This document shows positions 12,789 to 22,178 of a DNA stretch of 51,191 nt, piece by piece. Both the position numbers and the translations under genes were made by a program. Within the stretch, counting starts at the first letter, position 1, and each line of letters starts with the position of its first letter. The DNA is from Aureobasidium sp. EXF-3400 (taxonomy: Eukaryota; Ascomycota; Dothideomycetes; Dothideales; Saccotheciaceae): positions 1-51,191 of the forward strand of contig SWBL01000355.1 of assembly GCA_024195585.1 (NCBI GenBank), written 5' to 3'. The notes below the pieces were generated by a model. The model was given only the letters and a program-made list of their open reading frames with translations, did not search any database and was not told the origin of the DNA.

Positions 12789-14041
12789 TTATAGATTTAA
12801 AGACTTTCTCAAATCCAGCCATCTACCCTTGCGTAGAGGATCAAGTTGTTCAAGTTGATCTAGCCATTCTGTCAACTCGACAGTGGTGACCTTCTTGTTG
12901 CCAGCATCGATTTCGAGATATTCTGGTGTGTATGTTACCAAGGCTAGGTAGATCCACTTGCAGTCCTTGGTGTCTTCGAGCATGTCTTTGAGCAAATCAA
13001 ATTGTGTATCGTAGTATTCGATGCGATGTTGGTTTGTCAGGTCAGGGACTATCCTGAGCTCTAAAGAGGTTTTGGGCGACAGGTTTGTCATGAGATAGTT
13101 GTGGTAGAACCACAGACTTTGGTCGTAGGGATCTGTGTAGAGAGCAGTGATGATGAGTTCAAACTCGTCATCAAGAAGCTTCTTACGAGCAGCAGAGTCG
13201 GCGCCTCTCTCATTCAGCAGCTTCGGTATGAGTTGCAACCGGTTGTGCCAGGCAGAGAAGTTTGACAGATTTGTCTTGATCATCTTTGTTGTGTATGCAA
13301 ACTCGGACTCGGTCATGGACTCTTCTTGTTTCTCCTCTTGATCATCTTGACTCTTGTTGTCTTCAAACTCTTTCGCCGAGAGATCTTGGATAGACTTGAC
13401 GACTTCTCTACGGTAGCTCCAACCGTGGAAATTGCGCGAGTCGTAGGTAAGCATCTTTGTGACCAAAGCCATCTCCTGCTGCCACAGCAGCTTTGCTGAC
13501 TCGACAGGTAGGTATTTCGAGGCTTGCTGCAAGAGCCATGCGCGATGGTTCCAGACCCAGTAGCATTTGGGGTATTGCTTGAGCAGGGGCAGTAAGAAAG
13601 CCAGGTCTTCACGGATCAGCAGGGTGATCTCATGTTGAGCTGGATTCAGACCGGGTGCAGGCTTTGATTCGACATCTTCAGTCGGCGGAGAATCTATTTC
13701 CTTGGCAAAGACATGTTGAAGGACGAGTCGGCGGTGGTTCCAGATGGTGTAGTATTCGGGGTTCTGGCTGAGCAGAGCGGACGTCAGACTCAGCGTCTCG
13801 GATGTGTACTCATTCGCTTTAATCTGGACATGTTCTCAGCTTCGGATACATAGCCGACTAGTTAAAAATCGATACCTTTGCCTGTACACTGTCGACCAGG
13901 GCTTGGTATGCGTCAATCTGCTTGACCTCCTTTCTGCGTGCGGCGTCCGTCTTCTCGCTGACGGCGACGCGGGGCACGCCGTGCTGCAAAGAGGTCAACT
14001 TCCAGCCAACATCTACCTCGCTCTTAGACACTCACACTCAT
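12789..14041 (-). CDS. BET4: Rab geranylgeranyltransferase alpha subunit
   Basis: This is the alpha subunit of GGTase-II, which with Bet2 and the Rab escort protein prenylates Rab/Ypt GTPases in the cytosol. Three exons (14036-14041, 13876-13983, 12789-13823; introns both 52 nt) give 382 residues. Five PPTA repeats can be read from their Trp/Arg marks: YYTIWNHRR, CYWVWNHRAWLL, FHGWSYRREVV, FSAWHNRLQL and QSLWFYHNYL. The N-terminus MSHGVPRVAVSEKTDAARRK fits the family start (M.HGV.R). It is produced only if a six-nucleotide first exon (ATGAGT) is spliced with donor GTGAGT to acceptor TTTGCAG. The gene is divergent from the AMA1-like gene with about 0.7 kb between starts. No leucine-rich C-terminal domain is present, as in other fungi. 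Confidence 0.93.
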
Positions 14042-14766
14042 GTTCGGAGTAGCCTGTATTTGTTTGTTGGTTGCTATGTCTAGCAACAGAGTCTAGATCG
14101 TGTCATGCCGCAGCCGAATGCGCAGAGCTGGAGACAACACTTTCGACTTTCCAACAACCAACAACCAACACCCTAATAAACACCGCACGCGACATCGCCG
14201 CTTCTTCGAGTCAAACCAAGACGTTCGAGTCGGTCCCTTCTCTGTGACCCTGAAAGCACGTTATCCTGTTCGCACCTTCTTCAAGAATCTATCGTTTCGC
14301 TTTTCCCTGCATCGTAAATCCAGTCAGAAATCAAAGCATTTCCACATCCCTTCTCAACCCATCAAGCATTCTTCAAAGCGACGTGGGAGCTCAACCTCGC
14401 ACCGCAGTATTCATTCCGAGCCCGTTCCCAACCATCACGGCTTCAATCTCCATTGATTGCTCTCCACTTCCGTTACCTCCTCCAATTCAGCTTGCTGCCA
14501 ATCAGCCAAGACACATAATGCACTTCAAGCAGTGTTCCGCGTCTAGTGAGAATGATCGACTCAGTATCAGTACTCAGCCATCTTCGAAGACTTAGCACGC
14601 CTCGAAGCCTGTGCCGTGCTCATGGCTAGACGTACATCGTTCGGACCAGTCGCCATCAATCCGACCATTGGTATATCCTATCTCTCCAATCCCTGTCAAG
14701 CCGACTCCTGTGTCAACCATCTGCCGCTTGCTCAGTTCTTTCAATCTGGATGGTTGCAACGACGAC
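14042..14766. other. divergent promoter region between BET4 and the AMA1-like gene
   Basis: No independent gene is supported. C-rich and T-rich stretches (for example around 14250-14520) fit a 5' UTR or promoter. The frame of the downstream gene stays open back to about 14611, so part of this interval may be its coding N-terminus if a non-obvious upstream exon exists. Confidence 0.5.
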
Positions 14767-17064
14767 ATGGACATCGATGATGATGACGGTGATGACCCTG
14801 ACACAGACAGTGATAAGGAGATCGAGACCATGGACAACGGTGGGCCAGAGCCTATGGAAGGTATCGAGTACTCTGAAGATCCTGGCTTAGCCACACCGCT
14901 CAGCCTGCCTGTCCGTCGACCATCCACACTCAGAAACCATGCCAATTCTCGACCCAGGCCATCGAGAACACCTGACCGCTTCGTGTTTGACAGAAATCTT
15001 GACGTGCAGCCACGAGAAAGATTCATGCTGTCCAGCCCCCCTAGAGATTTGACTATCCACGATAGGTGGAGTCGTCGACAATCTCATGCTCATGACGCCT
15101 TTGGATCCAGGACCAAGATTACTCAAGGCCTGACACGCTCGAAATCTCCAGTCAGACACCAACTTCCTAGGACTCCGAGATTGTTTATGAGCAGTCGTGT
15201 CAATCCTCTCGGCATTGTCACTCCTGACAGTCCTCGAGAGGCTAGCCACGGTGCTGTGTGGAATGTTGGAGGTCCATCCTCTACTAGCCCAGGTGATGGT
15301 GTTCGCAGCATCAGCAACGGACGAGGTGGTCATATCACAAGTGGCACCAATGCACCAATGTTCAGATCTGATTTCTCCAACCGCGTACATGACGACTCCG
15401 AGCACTTGCACATTCACGGAAAGCGTCTGAGTACTGCCATGGGACTTGATCAAGCCAACAGAGTCTTGGACCAAGGTTTCGGTCTGCTCACCCCAACGCG
15501 CTCACCTGATGTCGACGCTGCTGGAAGTTTCATGCCCACTGTCTGGCGGAATAACGAATGGACAAAACCCGGCTCTCCTCCGCGTGAGTAGCCCGAAACT
15601 CGGTCCTAACCAAGACTGACCAACACTCTATAGTGCAACGCGTACAGCACAAATCGAAGAAGATTGTTCCAGTTATACCCTTCAGATAAGTTCATGTGTC
15701 CATTCAACTTTCAGTCAACGCTGACTCTCCATACAGTTCTCGATGCACCGGCTCTGCGTGACGACTACTACTGTTCTCTTCTGGCGTACTCGGACACAGC
15801 GAAGTGTCTTGCTGTTGGCCTGGGAGCACAAGTCTACACATGGTCTGAGGTCAAGGGAGTTGAAAGTCCCGAATTCCTGGGTCAGCCTTTTTCTGGACAT
15901 GTTACATCGCTCTCGTTTTCGTCGACAGAAGGTCAACGGTCCATCCTCGCTGTTGGACGATCTAATGGATGCGTAACGCTCTGGTCTCCGTCGGAAGTGA
16001 GCCCACGCTTCAGTCATACTCATCGCTCTCCAGTATCTTGCGTCTGCTTCAGTCCTCGAACCTTCCGCAGTGCATCTGCTCAATGTGCTTCGGTCAGGGT
16101 GCAGGTAGAATATCTGCTTGTCGGCGACGAAGCTGGTCATATCTACTTATACTCAGTGGAATGGCCGGACGAGATCAATATGGACATTTTTGCATGGCCT
16201 GGCAGTATGACCGTTCTTGCACGTCTAGATCTTCACACACAGCAGATCTGCGGACTAGCGTGGAGTCCTGACGGTCGGTTCTTTGCTTCTGGCGGCAATG
16301 ACAACGCGCTCAACATCTTCGAAACACGACGAATCCTGCAGCCCGAAAACACAATGGCACAACACTCGATCATGGTGAGGGACGATTTTACTTATCATCC
16401 ACCCTCTAGTCAAGAGGAAGCACTATGGATTCTGCCAGGTCGACAGAGCCATCATTACACATTGAACGCAGCAGTCAAGGCCTTGGCTTTCTGCCCGTGG
16501 CAGCCATCTCTGTTGGCCGCTGGTGGCGGTAGCAATGACCGTTGCATCCACTTCTATCATACAGTATCTGGAGCGAAGCTTGCAACCATTGACTGTTCGT
16601 CACAAGTCACGAGTCTGGTCTGGAGCAAAACCCGACGGGAGATTGCCGCTACATTCGGGTTCACTCAACCGGACCACCCCATCCGCGTGGCTGTCTTCTC
16701 ATGGCCAGCATGTGAGTGTATCGTTCGCATCCCTTGGTACGGCGAAGAGCGTGCTCTCTGGGCTATCGGATTTCCTGGCGGTCCCGACAGTTCTACTCCT
16801 GGAGGAGATTCTGGCAAATCATCGGCAAGAGAAGGTACACCTTGGTATGCAAGAAGAACACGTGCAGAAGGTTGTCTGGTCGTGGCTTCCAGCGACTCGA
16901 GCATCAAGTTCCACGAGGTCTGGAGTGAGGAGCCGACGTCTTATCGCAATGGGCCGGTGACACCTATGGGGATTAGTATGGGTGTCAATGGTTGTCTTGG
17001 TGGGAGTGACATTCTTGAATCGTTGCATGGAGTTGAGAAGGAGGGTGCTTCGGTGATCAGGTAG
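14767..17064 (+). CDS. AMA1: WD40 APC/C activator of the Cdc20/Cdh1 family, AMA1-like
   Basis: Proteins of this family recruit substrates to the anaphase-promoting complex; AMA1 is the meiotic form. Exons 14767-15583, 15634-15685 and 15735-17064 give 732 residues. The N-terminal 290 residues are acidic and then Ser/Pro-rich. They are followed by KKIVPVIPFR-VLDAPALRDDYYCSLLAYS, the family entry to the beta-propeller, and WD repeats such as ICGLAWSPDGRFFASGGNDN. The protein ends in Ile-Arg, the C-terminal IR dipeptide by which these activators bind the APC3 TPR domain. Restoring PFRVLDAP needs an AT-AC intron (15686-15734). The start is uncertain: 14767 is the first in-frame ATG, and the frame is open upstream. 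Assignment to AMA1 over Cdh1 rests on the divergent propeller and is inference. Confidence 0.85.
15686..15734 (+). other. probable AT-AC intron in the AMA1-like gene
   Basis: The 49-nt segment starts ATAAGT and ends CTCCATAC, with a CTGAC branch-like motif about 10 nt before the end. Removing it joins TTCAG to AGTTCTCGAT and yields Pro-Phe-Arg-Val-Leu-Asp-Ala-Pro, the conserved family block. The GT-AG alternative (15672-15714) keeps the frame but deletes this block. Confidence 0.65.
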
Positions 17065-17556
17065 GCTTCTTTTATTCTTCGTGTGGACGAAGAACTCGAG
17101 GTTTGACTTGGGGTTCTGACTGTTTTTATTCTTGCGTTCTGTCTCTTTGACTCCTAGGCAGCCGCACGTCAAACAAATCCTAAGATTATTCTTCTCTTAA
17201 TCTCTCGGCAAGGTGACAATTCGTTGCAAATCATTCTCTTCATATTTGATCCCGCTCTGCTCTATGTATACATAAGCTTTTGATTGGGATGTAGATAATC
17301 TAGATGCAAGCAAAGAGAAAAAGGAAGAGGTAAAAAGTACAAAGCTGGTGGCGTGATATAGAGAAAAAAGCAATTGCCACAGATAACAGATAAACTCCCC
17401 TTTGTAATGTTCCCATGATCTTCGTGATAATATTTAAGAGAAAAACGCAAGCATCAACGCCTTTTTGTTCTTTTTGTCCAACCGAGGTTGACATCCAAGA
17501 TGATGAAGGAAGCAGTAGCGAGCAAAAGCAATCAGACCAGAGAAAGAGAGATGTAT
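17065..17556. other. convergent 3' region between AMA1-like gene and LYS20
   Basis: Contains the 3' UTRs of two convergent genes, with A/T-rich stretches around 17200-17480. No gene or RNA was recognised. Confidence 0.6.
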
Positions 17557-19186
17557 CTATGCACCAGCCTCAGTCTTGGTCTTCTTGGCCTGAGGAACCT
17601 CGGCCTCCTGGTCAACCTGATCCTCAAGTTCGCGCTTCTCAGCGACACCGTTGAGCTCCCTTTGCTTCTGCTCGAACTTCTTCTTCTCTTCTTCGGTCAT
17701 GTTGGGCAACAGGGGCTCCTCGGTGTCCTTGTGCAGGTTGCTGTAGAAGGTACGGATGATGGAGTCTGCGTCGTCGATGGCGATGGGACGGACGTCGGCG
17801 AGGGCCTTGATCTTGGCTGTGCAGAGCTTGACCTGGGCGTCGGTCATTGTGAGGGAGAGTTGCTCGACACGAGACTTGATGGCGTTCCAGCCGGTCAGGC
17901 GGGAGGCGAAGTGGACGTAGCGCTTCATGCCGAACTAGTGGGGATGTTAGTACAAAACCTCAATGGAAGCAGGGAGGAGGATAAACATACGTCGGCAGGG
18001 TCGATGATCTCGTAGGTGGAAGGGTTTGCGAGAATGGCCTTGGCGTGGATACCAGCCTTGTGGGTGAAGGCGGAGAAACCAGTAATGTAGTTGTTGAAGG
18101 GAATGTTGATCTCGACCGAGTCGGCGACCAAGTCCTCAATGGCCTTAAGCTTGTGGAGATCGTACTTGCCCTTGACGTAGTCGCGGTCGGCGACAATCAT
18201 GCGGGCCATGAGACCACCCAGAGGGGTGATACCGTTGCGCTCACCGATACCGATGACCGAAGTGTCGATGTGAGTGGCACCGGCCTCGAGGGCACAGTAT
18301 GCGTTGGCAATGGCACAGCCAGAGTCGTTGTGGAAATGGCACTCGATGTCGCAGCTGACGACACCGCGGAGAGTTCTCACGAGGTCGTAGACCTGTCTGG
18401 GGGAAGCACAACCGACGGTATCAGCGATACCGACTCTGTTGACACCGACCTTGTCAACAGCAGCGTAGAGCGAGAGAAGATCGACCAAGTCGGATCTGAA
18501 AGAGTCCTCTGATGAGAATCTGATTTCGAGACCCTTGGACTTGACGAACTGGATGACCTCAATGGCGGCGTTCTGAAGTGCGAATTAGTAGCTGAATATT
18601 AGATTGTGACTCATGCAATATATCGTACCTTGATGTAGGTCATGTCCTTGCCGTGAGAGTGCTCTCTCAGGAAAGAGCTGGTGCCAATGACGACATCGAC
18701 ACCGTCGACACCAGTCTCGACAGCAACCTTGACATCGTCCATGTGGCAGCGGACGTGAGTCAAGATCTTGGCCTTGAGGCCGAGCTTGCAGATGGCCTCG
18801 CAGTCAAGACGCGACTGCTCGGAGGCACACGGCGAGGTGAGCTCGATGCAGTCAACACCGAACTCATCCAGAGCCTTAGCGATCTTGATCTTGGTTTCGG
18901 TGTCGAAGTAGGCATTGGCGAATTGCTCGCCCTCACGCAGCGTCGACTCGATGATCTTGAAGTTTGACACATTGGACAGGAAGTCTCCTACGGGTTGGTA
19001 GGGGTTCTTGTTGGCAGTGTGCGTCTTGCCCTTCTTCTCGAACTCGCTCTCGAACTTGGTGAAGCCATCGTGAGCTGTTGTAGTAAATTAGTGAAAGTCA
19101 TGTTTGACAGCATCTTTCAAGTACTTACAGCCATTGGCTTGAACGCCGTTAGTGGCAGGAGCGCTGTCGTCAACTGTGGGACACAT
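17557..19186 (-). CDS. LYS20: homocitrate synthase
   Basis: First enzyme of the fungal alpha-aminoadipate route to lysine: condenses acetyl-CoA with 2-oxoglutarate to homocitrate; normally feedback-inhibited by lysine. Four exons (19129-19186, 18629-19074, 17991-18572, 17557-17934; introns 54-56 nt) give 487 residues. The TIM-barrel start [20 protein letters not shown] carries the catalytic/metal RE-E cluster. The HMGL/IPMS signatures [14 protein letters not shown] and [10 protein letters not shown] provide metal-binding histidines. [17 protein letters not shown] is another family block. The N-terminus ([19 protein letters not shown]) is not a clear mitochondrial presequence, in line with the mixed nuclear/mitochondrial location reported for yeast enzymes. 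The Lys/Glu-rich tail ends [11 protein letters not shown]-ending codon bias suggests high expression. Confidence 0.97.
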
Positions 19187-20590
19187 GGTTGTATAGATAA
19201 ATGTGGTAGGAGGGTATGATGGAGGAGAGAGAGTTTGTTGCAGGTGAAAGCCGACGAAGTTTTGTTCCCCGTACAGCTCTTGAGTCACCGGGGGCTCAAA
19301 TTCGGGTGGGGAACCATGACATACATCGCTTGGGGATCGGCCCCGATATCGCCCTCTCTTTTTTGCAGCCATGGTCAGCACTTCACGTGCACTCGGGGAA
19401 ATATTCAGGTACTTGGTCTCAATCTCTCGAGCCTTGGCCTTTGTCTATTGAGCAGTTCCAGACATTCGACTGCTTGCCTCTCATACTCATTCGTTGTATA
19501 TCTTGTTGTCTCACTGCTGAGGCCCTCGAATTGACCCAATTCTATTGATCACCGCTTGGACAAACAAAAAAGAAGTTGAGCAGCGTCATGCGGAGACTGC
19601 CGTCAAGCCCAGACACTTGACCAAAACGGCACTCACAATCCATCTCCCCAGCCCTCGTTGTCCGGCCATCAGCTTCTTGGACTTTGTCAATGTCCTTACA
19701 AACCTGTTCCATTTGTTGAGATGTGGTCTTTCTGCCTCGCAGCAATCCATTCATAGCCTTGCCACCTTGCGGTGCTTGACCGAAGCAACAATTCACGTCG
19801 CACTTTTCTCGGCTCTTTCATTATCTCCGCGCTACCCCACAAGCGCGATGCTCGTGTGCGCTTTGTTGATCTCCTCGGTCCCTTGATCGAGCCTTCTGGA
19901 CCTCAACCTCTCCCATACCTATGCTCAAATATCTGGATATGACTCACGTGGCCAATCAAACAATGTTTGATGCATTCAAGGTAGGCTAAGTCGATTGTAT
20001 GTAAATTCAAGTGTACATCAATCATGAGAAGAGGATTAGAAGGAAGAATTCAGGGACATCAAACCCTTGAATTTTTTCCTGGCTCGCACATATAACATGT
20101 TGTAGCAGCGATTGATGCCACGAAACAGACGAACGGTAACAAAGCTTGTTATCATCTATCACATTCCGTCCAACACTATCCTCCATCGGGACTTCTCTGC
20201 CGCCCCGAAAACGACATCCTCCAGACTGTGGTATAGCCTGCTACAGACTCGTTGCCTGTTCCGACACCCCGAATCAGGTCTTTAAACTCACAAAAGGTGG
20301 CGCATCTCTGGACTCTCCGCCTATCTGCGCAGCCACCTAGCGTCGTACAGTATGCTAAGATCTCCTGTCAAACAGCTGGGATGGACAACAGTGTGGTCTT
20401 GTGCGTGTGGATGTTCGTCAACTCAGATCCCAGGATGAACATCAATAATCTAGAGATACTTCTGTTTCCACTGCTTCCTCCGTCTACATGTCCAGTATCA
20501 GAGGGATCTTTCCAGCAGTGTGGCTGCATATCCAAGAATAAATGACTCTCAAGACTCCAGCCTAAACTAGCCATCAAAACAATCATACAG
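19187..20590. other. intergenic region upstream of LYS20
   Basis: Holds the LYS20 promoter at the left. The rest (19400-20590) has no supported gene. A short minus-strand frame around 19540-19800 (internal start MNGLLRGRKTTSQQMEQ) could be an exon, but nothing identifies it. Confidence 0.5.
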
Positions 20591-20810
20591 CCTCCCGCCC
20601 CATGTGCCGAAGTTTTTAAGTTCTATCCCATCCCTGCCAAAACAAATAACGACGTCCTCACTATCAAAAGGCACAATAATCTCTAGATCCGAGATGTAAC
20701 CAAAGAGAGCCTAGGATATATGATATCTCATTGGATGCTATCCTGTTTCCGAAAGTATTGTGCATTTTTATAGTCCCACGCGTTTCATAACTTTGCACAC
20801 AGGGAGGAGG
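20591..20810 (-). mobile_element. MITE-like non-autonomous element, copy D (220 bp)
   Basis: Bounded by inverted ends: the minus strand starts CCTCCTCCCTGTGTGCAAAG then TTATGAAACGCG, and the plus strand starts CCTCCCGCCCCATGTGCCGA then AGTTTTTAAG. The interior is shared with the copies at 22017 and 34869: GACTATA-AAATGCACA, ACTTTCGG and GCATCCA-TGAGA in order. It has no coding capacity. The right end is followed by TA, which would fit a TA target, but the left flank does not prove a duplication. Confidence 0.7.
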
Positions 20811-21298
20811 TAACAAGTAACACCTCACTAGATCCTCTTCTATACAACACCAATAAAACAAAAACATCACACCTCTTGAGCAAAAAACCAGAGCTGAGCT
20901 CTTATGGGAAAACTCACATTCTCATCCCTTGATCATAGCCACCAAATGTCGGACATTTGGCTAATACATGGATTAAGGCGTACACGGCGGGATTCGAATG
21001 GTGGTTTTATTAACGCATTCGTAAACAGGCGTGAGTGTAGACTGGTACACCACTCAGCCGATTACAGTGATTATCGGGGTTTGAGGTGAATATGTAGTCT
21101 AGTGAGGGAGTGAAGGGTTTCAATGGTGAATGGTGGCGTGAGATTCTTGCATTGTGCTCATGATGGATTTGGCACATAAAGGTCAGAAGTTATTGGAAAG
21201 AGTGTGATATTCCGGAAGACAGTGCTAACTTCCAGCACTTCTCAAGAGAGTGATGACATCTCACGCGCGCATCCCTCCCATCTTCTCCATCTCGTCTC
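20811..21298. other. gene-free stretch with a palindrome and a tRNA-like relic
   Basis: Contains a 19-bp palindrome at 20942-20960 (CCAAATGTC, one base, GACATTTGG) and the tRNA-like relic listed separately. No coding sequence was recognised. The right end is the 3' flank of the hypothetical gene ending at 21299. Confidence 0.5.
20977..21062 (-). pseudogene. tRNA-like relic (box A and box B), not a working tRNA
   Basis: On the minus strand CGGCTGAGTGGT resembles an A box and ATTCGAATCCC a B box, spaced as in a long-variable-arm tRNA. The T stem (ACCACCA against CCCGC) does not pair, and no acceptor stem forms. It may be a decayed tRNA gene or a tRNA-derived SINE head. Confidence 0.3.
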
Positions 21299-21838
21299 CT
21301 AGTTTGTCACAGTTTCCTTGACTTCAGTCAGCAGTGCCTCAAATTCTGCGTCTAGCATCGCCACCGAATCACGCTGAGGTTCTTCATGCACCACAGGACT
21401 CTCCTGCACTTCCTGAATGTTGTCATTTCCTTGTGCCGATACATTCTCCACATGCTCTGGGTGAACAGGATACTTCGAGGGATCAAACTCTTGGTTATGA
21501 GTACCTGAAGCAGGGGCACTGTTGCGACGAGGGACTACACCGGATTCTGTTTCCGCAAGGGCATCGAGTGTCTTTTTCCTGCCGTCGGCATGACCTTGGC
21601 GGTAGCCATTGGTGTAGACATCGTTATTGGTGAGACATAGCCGACAGACTCCGTCGATGATGACTTGAATAAACATTGGCTCAGGCTGGGCTTCGTCGAA
21701 CGTGTCTTGCTGTTGAACTTCTTGCTGATGGCTTTGGTCAGGAGCATCTTTCTGGTAGTCTTCGCCAGACCGAAAGAACACATCACCGACACCGTTGCTG
21801 TCTGCGAGCTCTGGATGCATATAGTCGTGGCCGGGCAT
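21299..21838 (-). CDS. hypothetical acidic protein, 179 residues, single exon
   Basis: I do not recognise this protein. It starts MPGHDYMHPELADSNGVGD and is rich in Glu, Gln, Asp and His. Its one ordered-looking segment, MFIQVIIDGVCRLCLTNNDV, runs on into YTNGYRQGHADGRKKT, near residues 55-90. The Cys-x-x-Cys pair there could be structural. The end reads DAEFEALLTEVKETVTN. No signal peptide, membrane segment or splice site is evident. It is supported by being a full ATG-to-stop frame of 179 codons with plausible composition, next to but not overlapping its neighbours. The region around it is repeat-bearing, so a lineage-specific gene or spurious frame cannot be excluded. Confidence 0.5.
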   Translation of the reverse strand: MPGHDYMHPELADSNGVGDVFFRSGEDYQKDAPDQSHQQEVQQQDTFDEAQPEPMFIQVIIDGVCRLCLTNNDVYTNGYRQGHADGRKKTLDALAETESGVVPRRNSAPASGTHNQEFDPSKYPVHPEHVENVSAQGNDNIQEVQESPVVHEEPQRDSVAMLDAEFEALLTEVKETVTN

Positions 21839-22016
21839 CTTCGGTCAGGTGTGAACGGAAAGTGGAGATGGCGCTGTGATGATGGTAAAATAGGGATGTT
21901 GTGTTGGCCGGAAGAGCAAGTGCTGGCTCATGTTGTGTTGGTCTGTGTACGCATTTCTAGAGTACCTTAGGTAAGAGCGCAGGACTTCAGGCTGATTGTA
22001 ACTTCCTGATACTTTC

Positions 22017-22178
22017 GTCCCCATGTGCAAAATTATGCCACGCGGACAGCTATCGAGATGCACAGTTCTTTACAAAGATAGGAAGTTTCCACTGAGAATC
22101 GGAATTTTGATGACCCCAGCACCGCGTATGTGTCATCGTAAGAGCGAGGAGAGTGACATAATTTGGCACATCAGGAGG
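22017..22178 (+). mobile_element. MITE-like element, copy A (about 162 bp), abutting the ATE1 stop codon
   Basis: The left end reads CCCCATGTGCAAAATTATGC and the right end GTGACATAATTTGGCACATC then AGGAGG, which are inverted copies of each other and of the other family members. The interior has GCTATCGAGATGCACAGTTC then TTTAC and TTTCCACTGAGA-ATCGG, shared with copies B and D. The right end touches the stop codon of the minus-strand ATE1 gene, so ATE1 3' UTR sequence should be made of this element. Confidence 0.7.

Noticed and set aside
15664..15734. reading the AMA1-like propeller from 15664 as a separate gene start
   Set aside because: No ATG beginning gives the conserved entry motif, and the upstream exon joins it through the AT-AC intron.
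19542..19796. minus-strand frame containing MNGLLRGRKTTSQQMEQ
   Set aside because: Looks mildly coding but has no family match, no supported splice partners and a competing plus-strand frame.
20977..21062. functional tRNA gene
   Set aside because: T stem and acceptor stem do not pair; kept only as a relic.
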